A stretch of DNA of 64,000 nucleotides, from positions 107,498,732 to 107,562,731 of the forward strand of contig CM056377.1 of NCBI GenBank assembly GCA_029718625.1. The letters are read 5' to 3'. The notes under the pieces are model-generated. The model worked only from the letters and a program-made list of their open reading frames with translations. It did no database searches and was not told the origin of the DNA. Positions 34,396 to 46,700 of the stretch are shown piece after piece. The stretch's first letter is position 1, and every line of letters starts with the position of its first letter. A program made the position numbers and the translations under genes. This DNA comes from Synaphobranchus kaupii. Lineage: Eukaryota > Chordata > Actinopteri > Anguilliformes > Synaphobranchidae.

Positions 34396-35315
34396 CCCAG
34401 CTGCTTGTGCATCGAGATTACAGAGCGAGCCCAGATCTTAAACTGTGCCGAGAAAAACATTCCAAGGACAATACGACGGGCTTTTTCCGAGTGACCTTTT
34501 AAAAGTCAAATCTGGAAATGACGAATTAACTCACTATAATGTGGTCAAGATGTATATACGTAAATATGCATGTACGTATGTATGTATGTACCATGCGTGT
34601 TATATCCAAAAGGAAGAACATTGTACAATATGAAATATTTTAATCCTGATGTTTAAAAAAATCCAATATTTGTACGATAAGACAATGACATCCGTCAATA
34701 CTTTTTAATTCAAGATTCTACCATATGTATAACGAACAAATAATTATTTATTCATTGATTGATTTGTTTTGGCTGACAGCATAAAACTCCATAAGGTGAA
34801 ACACCTCATTTTACATGAGGGAAATATTAATCATTGCACACTGCTTCTCTGGCATGTCAACCCTCTGGATCTTCTATAATAAAACCTTGGATAATAACAC
34901 GTTTGGCCCTTTGCTTACTAATGATCCTATCCTTAGGGCCATGCCTCCCATGGTTGCTGTTGTGTTGATGATTGGAAAAAGAGGGGATGAAGGTAGCTTT
35001 TACTATTTTATTAAACCTTCAGTATAATTTCCGTTTTTTTTTACAAACATAATTCATACAAGAATGAAATTAGATTGTTGGAAAAAAATGGAGATGTAGC
35101 TAGCTAATAGCAAGCCGCTGTTCTGTGCTAGCTAGGTGGCTTCCGAGCAAGCCTAGGCTATCAATTGTCATCTTTGCCATCTAATGTATATCAATTCAGA
35201 TCAAGATGTAATCAAGGTGGTATTAGTTCTCTATAACACAACTATACCGTTTGTTAATATTTGTTACAAATATTTACTTTGTTAGTTATGATATTGTATT
35301 ATTTAGTAAGGTATA
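34396..35315. other. Intron sequence, nothing recognised
   Basis: AT-rich; a short GTAC/GTAT-rich stretch near 34571-34590. No gene seen. Confidence 0.5.
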
Positions 35316-36469
35316 TGGTAGCTTACAGTTTTTCCAAGAGCTAAGACACATTTCCAAAAAATGATGCTCCATTTTCCAAAAACTAAAAACATGAAACACT
35401 AAACCTCACACTGCTCTGGCCAAACCTCAGACTTCGAGGACAAAACGAAGCACTCAACTCAAAAACATGTTATCTTATGTTATGTTATCTAAATTAACTT
35501 CAGATGGCACACACAAGTCATAAAATACAGGGACACTACTGCATACCCATTACACACTGGTGATATGAATTAAAAACACTACTATAAAAGCCATTAATGA
35601 ATCTGTACCCACATGCTTTTTCATAACCTTTATACATTGTGCAACAACATGCTACAATAATCTACATTAATTATGTAAAGTGGTACAGTAGAACAGCACA
35701 CAATATGAAAATTCACAAAAGTTTGTTTGTATGTTCTGGCAGACAAGATTGCTGAGACAACAATACATTTTTTTGTATATCCCTTATTTTTCTTGAATAG
35801 TATGGGAATAATTATTTTTACTACAATTTTATTTTTACTTGTTTCCCCAATGTTTCTTGTCTGCCAGAAAATACAAAATTTTATTTAGGGTTTTGCAAAA
35901 AAAGATAAAAATCTGTAACAAATCTGTAAATCTGTGAAAACAGGTGAATACTGTTTATAGTTTTGGGAAATTTGTCTTTCTTTTGGTAGCTGATGTAATG
36001 GTTTGGAATGTTTTGCTCATAGAACCAGGAAATGTGTCTGTAAAAAAAAAAAAAACTGTAATATAGAGGGATATGTGGTAGTTCAGTATAAACTCATTAC
36101 ATTCAGTGTTGAACAATATTTTAAATCTGACATTTTCCAGGTTTCTGCCTACTTCTGTAATCTGTTTACATCTTTTTGGATAGTCTGTGTAGTCTGATCT
36201 CTCAATGCAATGTCAGACTACACATTTGCCTCATTTTAATACAGGTCACAAAACTGTCCCAAAAAACACAGCTGGTTCAATGTATTCTAATGGTCATTTT
36301 CTATTTGTTTGAGGTTGGACAGCTTGTGCAAAATGCAGTGACATCACTGTGGATAGGTCAATGGTTGGACATGTTGGGAATTTGCAATACTGGTCAGAGG
36401 GCCAGCTTTTCTAATCATTGCAGCATGTGTGCTAATACAAAATTGTTAATGCTGCAGTTACCTCTAGGG
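35316..36469. repeat. Possible unclassified DNA-transposon sequence
   Basis: TTACAGTTTTTCCAAGAGC at the start, an internal inverted repeat (35727-35748 against 35855-35877) and A/T-rich spacers suggest a decayed DNA transposon. I recognise no transposase and cannot set boundaries. Confidence 0.3.
35727..35877. repeat. Inverted repeat, about 23-bp arms
   Basis: The core TTCTGGCAGACAAGA (35734-35748) is exactly inverted at 35855-35869. The pairing extends outward through TTTGTAT/ATACAAA with one mismatch. The loop is 106 nt of AT-rich sequence. Confidence 0.85.
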
Positions 36470-36471
36470 TG

Positions 36472-36508
<37 letters not shown>
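36470..36508. repeat. (GT)n microsatellite
   Basis: GT repeat with two GTGC variants. Confidence 0.95.
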
Positions 36509-36509
<1 letters not shown>

Positions 36510-37924
36510 CGTATTTGTGTGGCAATACTGCCAGAACCAAATCCATTTTGTGAAGGCAGCTTTCAATATTAATTGCTGTCCTGCTGCACTATAGCTATTA
36601 AACAGCAAATAACCCATTTAATATGGTGCCAGTCAGTGAGCCCTTAGCATGGAGCTTTATTTAACAAAATTCATTATGATGAAAAAGAAATTGAGGTATG
36701 GGCCTCATAGGCGCCTCTACAGGGGTTAATTCAGTTTGTGTTGATGGCTGTTTCTGCCACAATAACTCCAGAAATGTAAACTGAATTAAAAAGCCAACCT
36801 GTGTATGAGGCCAATCTTATTATAACAGATGACCTCCAATTAATTTTACTTACAATTTTGTGAGCAGTGATTTGTTTGGCTTGTTTTCATTTCATTTCCT
36901 TTTCTTTGCAGATTTTCATTATAGCACATATTTTGAGCTGAATGAACAAATGTTTTATAACAAATAACATGATTTCTTTCTCAATGCAAATGAGAATTTT
37001 TCCAATATGACTTAAAAAGTGAATTCCTTCTTTTTATAGATATTAAGGAAATTACATTTTGTTTTAATTCACTTTAACTAAAGGATCTGTTACTTTTAAG
37101 CCTGAAATGTATGGCAAAACAAGTTTTACAAGCCACATTTTTTTTTTCCTGGTTCATCTTAACCCAAGCATACACAATGAGCATGTTTTCAAACTGAAAT
37201 TGTGGATTGACAAAGAATGGGTTCCAGAGGACTTTATATTCATCATATACGCACAATAAATTGGAAGTTAATTATTGTAAAACCAAAAAATAAAAGTTTT
37301 ATTTTAAAAGGTATTCATTGCAAAGCCATCTAGTAACATGCGTAAAATGGCTGTACAACGTAAAACTGGTTATCCACTTCACACTTTAATGACTGTAGTA
37401 ACTTTTTCCCATCACACACAGAGTATACAAACTAATATATAAAGTAAATTGTGAGTTAAAGCAAACCAAGGAAAATAAGCCCTAACCCATATGCTACAAA
37501 GCCTTCTCACAACACTACCAATTGCAACTGATGAATAACCTATATGTGCTCAACTATACAGTGACATTCCACTACAAAGACACTGAATAAAACATTTTTA
37601 TAACTATGCATTTTGCATTTTTAGTCACAAAATACAAAGGCAAATACTGTAGACCAACATCACTGCAAATACCAACAAAAAGAGGACCCTTGCCTACCCA
37701 TCCATGGCAAGCACTGAAAAAAACAGGGTTGAAAATACCAACTGAGGTGTGACTCTCTTTGCGCCTCTTGTGATACCTGTGATTGCCTTGAGAGGGGAAT
37801 TGTGTCCTCAAAATAGAGCCCTAATAGTCAAATGGACAACTGTGATGCCAACAGGCCATCAGGCTCCCAGCTGGTAAACTAAAAAGGGATGACCACTTCT
37901 GAGAACAGGCAAATTGCTAATTCA
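36509..37924. other. Intron sequence, nothing recognised
   Basis: AT-rich, no exon or element termini recognised. Confidence 0.5.
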
Positions 37925-38110
37925 AATATAGCTGCAAGCAGCAATTCCCAGGGTCCAAGCGCCTGTTACAGTATGCTGTCCATCTGTTTCTGTTGATGGG
38001 ATTACCCGAGACATCAACTTTGAGATATATGTGATGCAGCAGTGATTTTAGTGAATTTTCTAATAAAAAAATAAAAAAATGGAGCCTTGTAGTGTCACAA
38101 TGTGTTTTGA
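37925..38110. repeat. Common fish interspersed repeat, left part
   Basis: AAATATAGCTGCAAGCAGCA followed by GGGTCCAAGCGC is the start of a very widespread repeat in fish genomes whose class I cannot name. It appears to be interrupted by LINE insertions; the related right part is at 39713-40260. Confidence 0.5.
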
Positions 38111-38594
38111 TTGGCCAATACCTTAAGGAGTCTTGATGTGTGTGGGAATACCTTGGTGCTAGCCTATCGGACAGCTAAAGGGAAGGCCCTACACACCTAC
38201 CAAACCTCTCTATTCTGTTACCTCTGGCCGCCTGTCACCTCCCTCCCAGCCCTCCTCTTCATGCCTGCACTTACAGGCCACATCCTGCACACCCCACCCC
38301 CCCCCCCCCCCCCCTTTGGAATGAGCTTTCCATTGCAGTCAACACAGAGAAACCCTGCCCATCTACCTCACTTCTTCAGATTGCACCCTTCACCCCCTTT
38401 AGATATCCTTTCTTTCTCTATTTCTTTTAATTTCCTTTTGGATAATGTTATACTTATAGCTCTGTAAACCTAGGTTATCTATCTAGTGGTATGTTACATT
38501 ACAGATTGTTGTTGTCTGATTGGCTAACACTACACGTATTGATTATAACTAGGCCTGTGTGCCTTCTTGGTGATATCACGTTTTTGCATTCCTG
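38111..38594 (+). mobile_element. Older LINE ORF2 C-terminal fragment
   Basis: Contains degraded coding sequence resembling the C-terminus of L2-type ORF2, with LWNELSIAVNTEKPC in one frame after an 18-nt poly-C (38297-38314). The 3' UTR-like part runs to about 38594, where a younger L2 copy begins. Its own 3' terminus probably lies at 39662-39712. Confidence 0.5.
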
Positions 38595-39661
38595 TGAGTG
38601 TAACACTGATGGATGGATGGATGGCTACCCATCACCTGAAGCTCAACCTTGACAAGACAGAGCTCCTCTTCATGCCGTAGAAGACCTCCCCACTACATGA
38701 CCTCTCCATCACCGTTGATGGGACCGTGGTGGCTGCCTCCCGCTCTGCAAGGAACCTGGGGGTGGTCCTGGACTACCGGCTGGACTTCAAAGAGCACATC
38801 AGGGCGACGGCACGGTCCTGCAGGTTCCTCCTGTACAACATCAGGAGGATTCGACCGTACCTGACCACCTACTCCACCCAGCTTCTTGTCCAGACCATGG
38901 TCACCTCACGCCTGGACTACTGCAACTCCCTGCTCGCAAGCCTACCGGCCTGCACCATTCTGCCTCTTCAACTGATCCAGAATGCAGCTGCCCGGCTGGT
39001 GTTCAACCTCCCGAAATTTTCCCATGTAACCCCCCTGCTGAGGTCTCTCCACTGGCTGCCAGTTGCAGCCAGGATCAGGTTCAAAGTTCTGACCCTGGCC
39101 TACACTGCAGCCAATAGGACAGGCCCCGCCTACCTGCAGGACTTAATCCAGAACTATGTTCCTGCTCGACCACTTCACTCTTCTACAGCAGGGCGACTGG
39201 CACTTCCCCCCCTCCGTGTCAAAGGCTCTCGCTTGTCCCGACTGCGGAGTTTTTCCACATTAGCTCCTCAGTGGTGGAATGAACTTCCCATTCCCCTACG
39301 TTCTACTCCAACCCTGCCTGCATTCCGTCGAGGCCTGAAGACACACCTCTTCAGACTCCACCTTGACTGATATCCTCACCTAGGAATATCAGTTCCCTGT
39401 TTACTAGTTCCCTGTGTTTTCCTGTCTGTTTATTATAGTTTATAATAGTATTTGGAATGGAAGTGTGGTGTTGCTGATTTGCACACAGCTTACTGTGAAC
39501 TACAGTCGACGTTCATTGCTAGGGATAGCTGCTACATTATGCGAAGGATGTGCTTTGCCTTGTCTGTTCTGTAGTGATCTTGATGATGTCTCTGTACGCA
39601 CTTACTGTACGTCGCTTTGGATAAAAGCGTCTGCTAAATAAATGTAATGTAATGTAATGTT
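38595..39661 (+). mobile_element. L2-type LINE, 5'-truncated, fairly young
   Basis: The last quarter of ORF2 plus a short 3' UTR. The UTR reads CGCTTTGGATAAAAGCGTCT then GCTAAATAAATGTAATGTA and ends in an (AATGT)n tail at about 39640-39661, characteristic of L2-like LINEs of fish. Coding is open over more than 680 bp, so this copy is much less decayed than the one at 14700. Confidence 0.85.
38618..39370 (+). pseudogene. L2 ORF2 C-terminal region (end of reverse transcriptase and beyond)
   Basis: Frame starting WMATHHLKLNLDKTELLFMP, then a single in-frame TAG at 38678-38680, then an open frame to TGA at 39368. Recognisable blocks are NLGVVLDYRLDFKEHI, SRLDYCNSLLASLP, QNAAARLVF, LHWLPVAARI and WNELPIPLRS, all standard for the region downstream of the RT catalytic core in L2/CR1-like elements. 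The endonuclease and RT active site are absent because of 5' truncation. No function expected. Confidence 0.88.
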
Positions 39662-39712
39662 CTTCACTACTGTACGTCACTCTGAATAAGTGCAATGTAA
39701 GGCAATAAATAT
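39662..39712 (+). mobile_element. 3' terminus of the older LINE
   Basis: CTACTGTACGTCACTCTGAA followed by an AATGTAAGGCAATA-type tail repeats in diverged form the 3' end of the adjacent L2 (CTGTACGTCGCTTTGGATAA). It fits as the end of the element whose upstream part is at 38111-38594. Confidence 0.5.
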
Positions 39713-40260
39713 ATCCATCAAATGTCATCACTTTAGGCCAAACCTTAGAGATTTAAAGGCACTTTCTGATAAGCCACACCTATGTGCAAATTCATTGGCT
39801 CATAATTTAGGCACCCTTTGACATATCCATAAAAAAGTTAAACCTGTACAGAGGTAGGTCCATAGCACCATACTGAATTTTGTGTCAATTGGTCAATTTT
39901 TAGGAGGACAAGCTTTTTAAATGTTTTTCAGAAAATTCTAAATTGTAGAAAATCCAATTTTTAAGTTATGGGTCCTTGAGGAAAATGTACTACTATGAGG
40001 ACAGGGGTTATAATCTCTAATTCTGTAACTCTTGGTCAAATGGGGCACAGAGGCTGGGCATGTAAATGTCAACATTTTGTCATGTGCACTATAGCACTAC
40101 CAGGTGGTTAATCTACAGTATATTTTACATGACAGAAGAGTTCAGCCATCTATATAAGCCTACCAAGCTTGATAAGCTTCCAACATAACAGCTAAAATTA
40201 TTGGGCTAAAAGTGAGAAAAAAAGAATCCTAACTATGACATTAGGTTCCAGCACCTGCAG
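39713..40260. repeat. Common fish interspersed repeat, right part
   Basis: GTGTCAATTGGTCAATTTTT, ATAGCACTACCAGGTGG and similar phrases belong to the same widespread fish repeat as 37925-38110. The two parts flank the LINE cluster. Confidence 0.4.
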
Positions 40261-40537
40261 TATTGTTTGACAGATTATGGTCATACATACACATTCATGT
40301 TGTTCTGGCTGATAGAATTACTGTAATTTTAAATGGAACAAATTGATATGAAACACATGTAATCTTAGCAACTTCAAGCAACTTTGAGCACTGAAAATAT
40401 ACAATAAAAGTAATTGTTATGATAATGTCGCTTACAATGCAACACTGTAGAATACTGTCACTGTATCATTCTCAGTGGAAGTGCCCATCACTACAGAACA
40501 CTACAGATCTGCTTGTTTATATGTTTAGACAGTCTTT

Positions 40538-40985
40538 AGTGTCTTCCAAAATTATTGACACCCTTGATAAAGATGAACAAAAAAGGTAGAAGAAAACAAC
40601 ACGTAATGAGCTATATTGTATTCTCAAAAAATTTGACATTTATAGTATTTTACACTAATACAAGAATACGAGAAAAATATTTCTTAACAAAACAAAATAT
40701 GAATAATCTTAGTAAAAATTAACAAGTGATAATTCTATTCCCCAAAAAGATGGGTGTCACAATTATTGGCACCAATGTCTGGACACTGTGATGGCCATTG
40801 CAAAACAGCAATGTTGTCCTCAGTTAACCATTTCTTGGTTGAGGTGCATTAGGGATGATTGTCTTGTGGAAAAATCAATTTGTGGCCAAGTTTAACCTTT
40901 CTGGAGAGGAACACCACATTTTTGGCTAAAATATCATGATATGGTACCATTGACTTGAACCCAAGCCCAATGGCCAGTAGATGAC
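40538..40985 (-). mobile_element. Tc1-like transposon fragment
   Basis: AGTGTCTTCCAAAATTATTG and the following ACACCCTTGATAAAGATGA at 40538 look like a Tc1 terminal repeat. On the minus strand 40770-40945 reads a Tc1 transposase segment: YHDILAKNVVFLSRKVKLG, QDNHP, KWLTEDNIAVLQWPSQCPD. It includes the second catalytic Asp, but a stop and an abrupt loss of the DDE glutamate region follow. The opposite end is missing. Confidence 0.75.
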
Positions 40986-41746
40986 AAGGGCTTGAATTTG
41001 TAATCCCGTTGCCTAAGTGAAATAAAGAGCCCAGTCGCGCTATGTGCTCTTCTGTGTTGAGCTCATGGTATCACTCAATATCAAAGAGACCGACCAACAA
41101 GCCATGGTATTGTTTTGTCTGGAAGGTATACCATTAGGTAGCCTAAATAAAGTTAATGTGCGGGTCATGCTATCCACATAGCCTCTAGGCTATACATTTG
41201 AAATGGAAGAGCCAAGAAAGGTTCCATTTGGAAATATTACAGGTAATATCTAGTCCATTGGAGACAAAATAATAATAAAGGAGAAAGTCACCTGCAAGGC
41301 AAGCTATGCAAGCAGCAACTGCCCTAGTAACCATCCGGATACTTTTCCCCTCTCCAAGGTCAGTTCAGTTAAGTTTTTGTAAGCCATGCCATTGTTGTGA
41401 ATTAATGATTTACTTTTTTCTTTTTTTTGAGCAACAGTTGATCTACCGAGTAATTTTATGGCTGTAGACTGCATCATTCCCATTGCTAGGATGTTCCCTG
41501 GCTTTATTTTGCTTAATAAAACTTCAAGATACTGTAATTTCTTAGTTATAGCCTTGTACACTTAGTTATAGCCTTATTTATCTACATGTTTAATGGGAAA
41601 TTAAAACTGGTACATAATAATGATATATTTAGGTAATGTTTGAAGATTTAAAATTTTGATGGTAGAAAATTCAAACAAATTCAAACAAATTTCTGTATTA
41701 TGAGATATTCGTTCAAACTCAATTTTTGGAAAAAGTGACAACCCTA
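40986..41746. other. Intron sequence, nothing recognised
   Basis: No gene or element termini recognised. Confidence 0.5.
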
Positions 41747-42471
41747 GTGTGTGTGCACATGTGTGTGTGTGTGTGTGTATCTGCGTGTGCATGCACACAC
41801 AGAGATACACACATGTGACAAAATAAGTTTGGCCCTTTCATAAGATTTGAACTATGACATATTTAGTAGTTTCCATAAAAAGTACATTAATTTCAGTCTT
41901 GTTACAAGCAAGTGAAAGATGAAAGTGTCTACTTCAGGCAAGCAAGATATCAAGTGTGACAAGTTAAATTCAGGAAGTTCTGATTGTAAAGCAAGTTTTG
42001 TGTCAAAGACAGCTAGCACAGCAGGCTCAAAAGAGCCTCCTTTTATAACATCACAACATTCAAGTATGACGCTCAAATTTAAGTTCTGAATGGGAGACAG
42101 TGTTATTGTAATGAGTGTGTGTGTGTGTGTGTGTATCTGCGTGTGCATGCACACACAGAGATACACACATGTGACAAAATAAGTTTGGCCCTTTCATAAG
42201 ATTTGAACTATGACATATTTAGTAGTTTCCATAAAAAGTACATTAATTTCAGTCTTGTTACAAGCAAGTGAAAGATGAAAGTGTCTACTTCAGGCAAGCA
42301 AGATATCAAGTGTGACAAGTTAAATTCAGGAAGTTCTGATTGTAAAGCAAGTTTTGTGTCAAAGACAGCTAGCACAGCAGGCTCAAAAGAGCCTCCTTTT
42401 ATAACATCACAACATTCAAGTATGACGCTCAAATTTAAGTTCTGAATGGGAGACAGTGTTATTGTAATGAG
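41747..42471. repeat. 356-bp tandem duplication with (GT)n and hairpin at its seam
   Basis: ATCTGCGTGTGCATGCACAC begins at 41779 and again at 42135, and ATTGTAATGAG ends copies at 42105 and 42461. The offset is 356 bp throughout and the copies read as identical outside the GT tracts. Each copy starts with a GT tract and a near-palindrome around GTGTGCATGCACAC that lies between ATCT and AGAT. Confidence 0.95.
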
Positions 42472-43330
42472 GGTGTAATTAAAACTGCATCTTGTCAAAC
42501 AGAGGCAGATGAAAGTTCTTTTTACCCCTTTCTCTGATTCTATGAATACAGGGAGTATAAAATCATTCTTAATTACACATTTGTCACAGCAAATGCATTC
42601 AGCCTACATTTTATGTATTTAAATAGCACTCCTCTTACTGATTAATTCAGCAAAATCCACATTCCGCCTGCTCATTATTTTCCCAACTTTTACTTTGTTG
42701 CCATTTAAGTGTCTTTTCCTCATCGTTTTCGCTTTTTGCCTTATGTCTTCAATATCTTTACTTTTCAACTGAGCAACCCCATGTATTCAACACCACCCAC
42801 CCATGGAGGCAATCCTCAGGGACAAACTGTCTGACAACATTGATAGCCTGTCAGGGTTTGAAGTTAGCAAACAAAGAATGGATGCTTTAAGAGGAGAAAA
42901 ATTCTATTTATGTCCAACATTTTGTACAGTATTTCTGCTTCTGTCCCAAATGTATACTGTCATACATTTTCCATAACCGGACAGCATATTACATTTATTT
43001 CCTCTGTATTTGTGATTCTTCCATATTAGTAAAATAATTATTTAAATATAAGCTATTTGTCTAATTCAGCACTTTGTTTAATAGCCAATTTTTCATTCCA
43101 TTAAAAAAACAGCCAGTAAATGCACCAATTCTTCTATTATAAAGTATTAGTTACAAGACAATTTTTTTCTCACATTGAATACACAATTTACAACCTCATT
43201 TGAATATTTATTAATTTTCTTCAGTTAAACTAATGAGCAGATTTATTCACAAAAGAAATGAGATAAAACAAACATCCAAAATGTAATACATATAGCAATG
43301 GGAAAGGGCTTTTCTCACAGAATATAAAGC
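42472..43330. other. Intron sequence, nothing recognised
   Basis: AT-rich, no signatures seen. Confidence 0.5.
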
Positions 43331-43445
43331 AGGGCTATTCAACTAGCAGCCCACCGTGTCCTAACTATTGGCCCTTTGACCATTATAAAAAAACGTTGTT
43401 TAATATGTATCAAAATGTGCAGATCAAGGGCTGCTGGTTGGCCTA
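43331..43445. mobile_element. hAT MITE left-end fragment
   Basis: CAGGGCTATTCAACTAGCAG is a typical hAT MITE terminus. The GGCTGCTGGTTGGCCTAT at the other side is a weak inverted match, and the expected terminal CCCTG is missing. Confidence 0.45.
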
Positions 43446-43479
43446 TCCTGTTAATGCACTGTTTTAGTAAATGGATGGA

Positions 43480-43785
43480 CCTCACGCTCTAGAGTCATAA
43501 CCAGACTGTGCCAGTGCCGGCTGTGGCCAGACTGTGGCCCCAAAAGATGACACACAAATGGCATTGCCCAGGGACGGGAGAGTATCTGTTGGCTGAAATG
43601 ACAGGGTCGGGTCGCGCACCAGCGGTCTCCCACTGGCCAATCAGGTGCCTGCTAGTCCACCTGTTGAGTAGTCTTCCTCTGTCTGTGTGAGCCTAAATTG
43701 TGAACGGTGGTGTGCTAAGAAGTGGTAGCTGACATCACGTGCTTCGGAGGAGAACACAAACTGCAGAGGGTCCAATGTAAAAATA
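43480..43785. repeat. Possible SINE-like repeat
   Basis: GC-richer block with phrases such as CTGACATCACGTGCTTCGGAG and CCACTGGCCAATCAGGTGCC that recall SINE bodies. No box A/B, tail or target duplication could be fixed, so this rests on texture. Confidence 0.3.
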
Positions 43786-46700
43786 AATTATGAAAAGCAT
43801 TTATTCACTTGCAAATACTTTCAAGTAATTTTTTTTGGTACTATGCAGTTCTCAAGCAGTCCTTGTCTTTTTGTACTCCTGCCTATTCCTAGTCGAGGTA
43901 GATGACCTTTCACACAGTACCAATTTTTATAGTGCACAAAACCGAAAGCTAATAACTTAAAGCTTATTATATTATTTATAACAAATAAAACATATGGCAT
44001 TTCTGTAAATCTTTTTAACTTTTTCACTAGTATCTCGAGTAATATTTACTGGACAAACTGCAACTATCAAGGTGCAACTATCAACTTTGTCCAATCTCCT
44101 ATAATAACAGTTTTTTTTTTTCTATCTAGCTACTCATCAATTTCAAATGAAATGTCACTGTGAGTCCCAATAAAAATACTACAGGCCTCCTCAGGCCTTT
44201 CAAAGCTTGCCACCACTTATGAGCTGTTTCATAGGTTGGTGTTTACAGACTGTACATTTTGCTGACATTGACCAAGATAGAGTACTGTAAGGTGATTATG
44301 AGTAATATCGTGGGGCGTGACGTGTGAGTAAGAGGCTGTGAGCAGTGATGTCCCCAAGAGACCCCTCCATTTTCTTATAAGCAACCTTGACAAAGACATT
44401 AGTTGGCAAAATAGTTACATTTGCCAATGTTAAGAAGCGTATGGGTAATGTAAACAGGTTTAAATTACGAAAATATCTCTAGAAGATTTACAGGTTTGTC
44501 CCGTCTCAACAATAGGGACACCTAAGGTTGATCACGGGTCAGTACAGTCTGCCCACACTAGCTGTGCATTAAATATACTCATCCAATGCAATGACTGTGC
44601 AGCTCAGATGAGCATGTCTGTCTGTGTTCCCCTAAACACACATGGAAACTACAATTACAGGTCTACAAATGCAATTGGACATCACAGATTAAAAGAGAAT
44701 ATTATTAATTTTATAAAATAAAGGACCATATTTATAATACTGTTACAAGAAAGATATAAAAGCTTGAAAAGGCATGATAAAGTTCAACAAGACCAGTTCC
44801 GGGTATCAAACGGATAAGCTACAAAGAGACATTACATTTAAAAGGGTCATTTTCAGAACTCAATTGCTGAGTTTAAATAATGCTTAACCATGCATATATT
44901 TTATTTGTTACAAACCTTTGCAAATCATTCAACTGATCTGAGCTCTGCATAGCCTGATATAGAATTTGGCAGAAGCCTTGTCCAGGCACCTTTTTCAATT
45001 TGCTTGAACCTTGCACTTTCATTTCTGTCTTGTAAACGACTTTTTGCAAGGCTACACCCACAGGCATTAGCAATATGCAACGTTGCGCTCCGTGTGTCAT
45101 TCAGGTCGTGACCAAGCCCAAACATTGCAACCTTCTCTCACCTGAGCAGCTACAGGAGCTGTAAATCTCTACACAGCCAGGAAAAAAAAAGATGTTAATC
45201 CATTGTAAATAGTCCCTCTAAAATCACACATACCATTTCAACGGTACCTGTGCGACAAAGTTTTGTTATTAAATAAAATCCAAATCAAGTTCTCACCCCA
45301 TTCCTAAATCTGATATAAGAAAGTGCAATGCTGTTGTCTGCAATGCTGCTGTGTACAATTATTGCTGAGTGGTCAAAAATTCTTTCCCTGATATTTTGTT
45401 TTCATTCAAGTTGCCTCAGCCATCTGTCAGCCATCACAATTTCTCTGCTAAGAGCAACACCAGGTTACACAAAAAAACAAACAAAAAAAAACCAAGTACA
45501 ACAAACAAAAATCTCTCATATTAGCCGTTTCCACTGAAGTAACAAATCTAATATGAAGGAAAAAGCTATTAGTTCGCCTGTTGTATTCCATTGTCTACCA
45601 AAGTCTACCGGCGAAGCTCAGTTCAGATACTGTATTAGCTCCAAGCTTGAGTGCCATTGAAAAACGTCAATGTGGTAGACACTGAAAACCTCACAATTTC
45701 CATATTCTGTGATACCAGGTAGCAGCAGGCTACATCCCATCACGTTTCTCAGAGAAATACTGTATGCCTAATGAGAGGTATCCTATGAGAGACTGGGGAA
45801 GAAAGCCATTTGGAATTATAGTCTATGTCAATGGCTTTCAAACTATGGTCCAGTCAAGTGGGCATTGTGAAGGTTAATAATAGGCATAATAAAAATGAGA
45901 CCTAATCAACTCAGCTTTTGTTGAACATAGCAGAGGTAATGTAAATAGGCATGAACACGAGGGGAGCGCCCAGCACCCTCTATTACTTTAGCTTTCATGA
46001 TTGTGATTTATGCCCCCGTTTGCAGCTAAGTGGAAATATTCTAAATGGTCTTTTCAGTGTATTCCATTTTTTAAATTTAAGTTAATGCAGTTACATAACT
46101 ACAAGGAAGAGAAGCCTTTGTTCACTTCAAGATCTGCCCTAATGTTTAATTAACTGATCTGATAATGTGCAACAAATTTCACAAAAAAGCAAGTCCATGC
46201 TACTTCTGCCTGCAAGTCAAGCAAAACATCTATTCCATACAGGCCATGACCACTTACTTTGACCTACCTATAAACCATATCAGTCCACTAAGGCTCTGAA
46301 GTCACTTATAGCGGGAGAACCATCCATGCCAGATGATAACCCCAGAAAAAAATCACGATGCCCAAAATATACATGCATGCGTGTGCGTGCGTGCGTGTGC
46401 GTTAGTGTGCCTTTGTGTGTGTGCTTGTGCATGTGTTTCCTGCGGCAGAGGACTCAGCCATGGGTATGCAAAGTCATGAAAAATTCATGCACTGTGGGAT
46501 ATGGCCAAGGCACCTTACAGATGGCGATGGTGAGAAATCCCCAGGGGCGCTGGGCTGTACTGAATCGCCATAGCGTGAATAAGTGCTGCTTTGTTTCATT
46601 GACATCCTGCCTCCCTCGATCTACCTGCAGTCATGACAGGCAGAATACACATTGTCAAGGCCCCCGGCTCTGATTTATAGAGCCGCAGAGTTCAGGCAGC

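Noticed and set aside
41852..42498. Two minus-strand ORFs with identical 85-residue ends
   Set aside because: Identity comes from the 356-bp DNA duplication; no recognisable domain and no splice context.
44873..45125. Two overlapping minus-strand ORFs as a possible exon
   Set aside because: Neither frame matches a family I know, and no acceptor/donor pair stands out.
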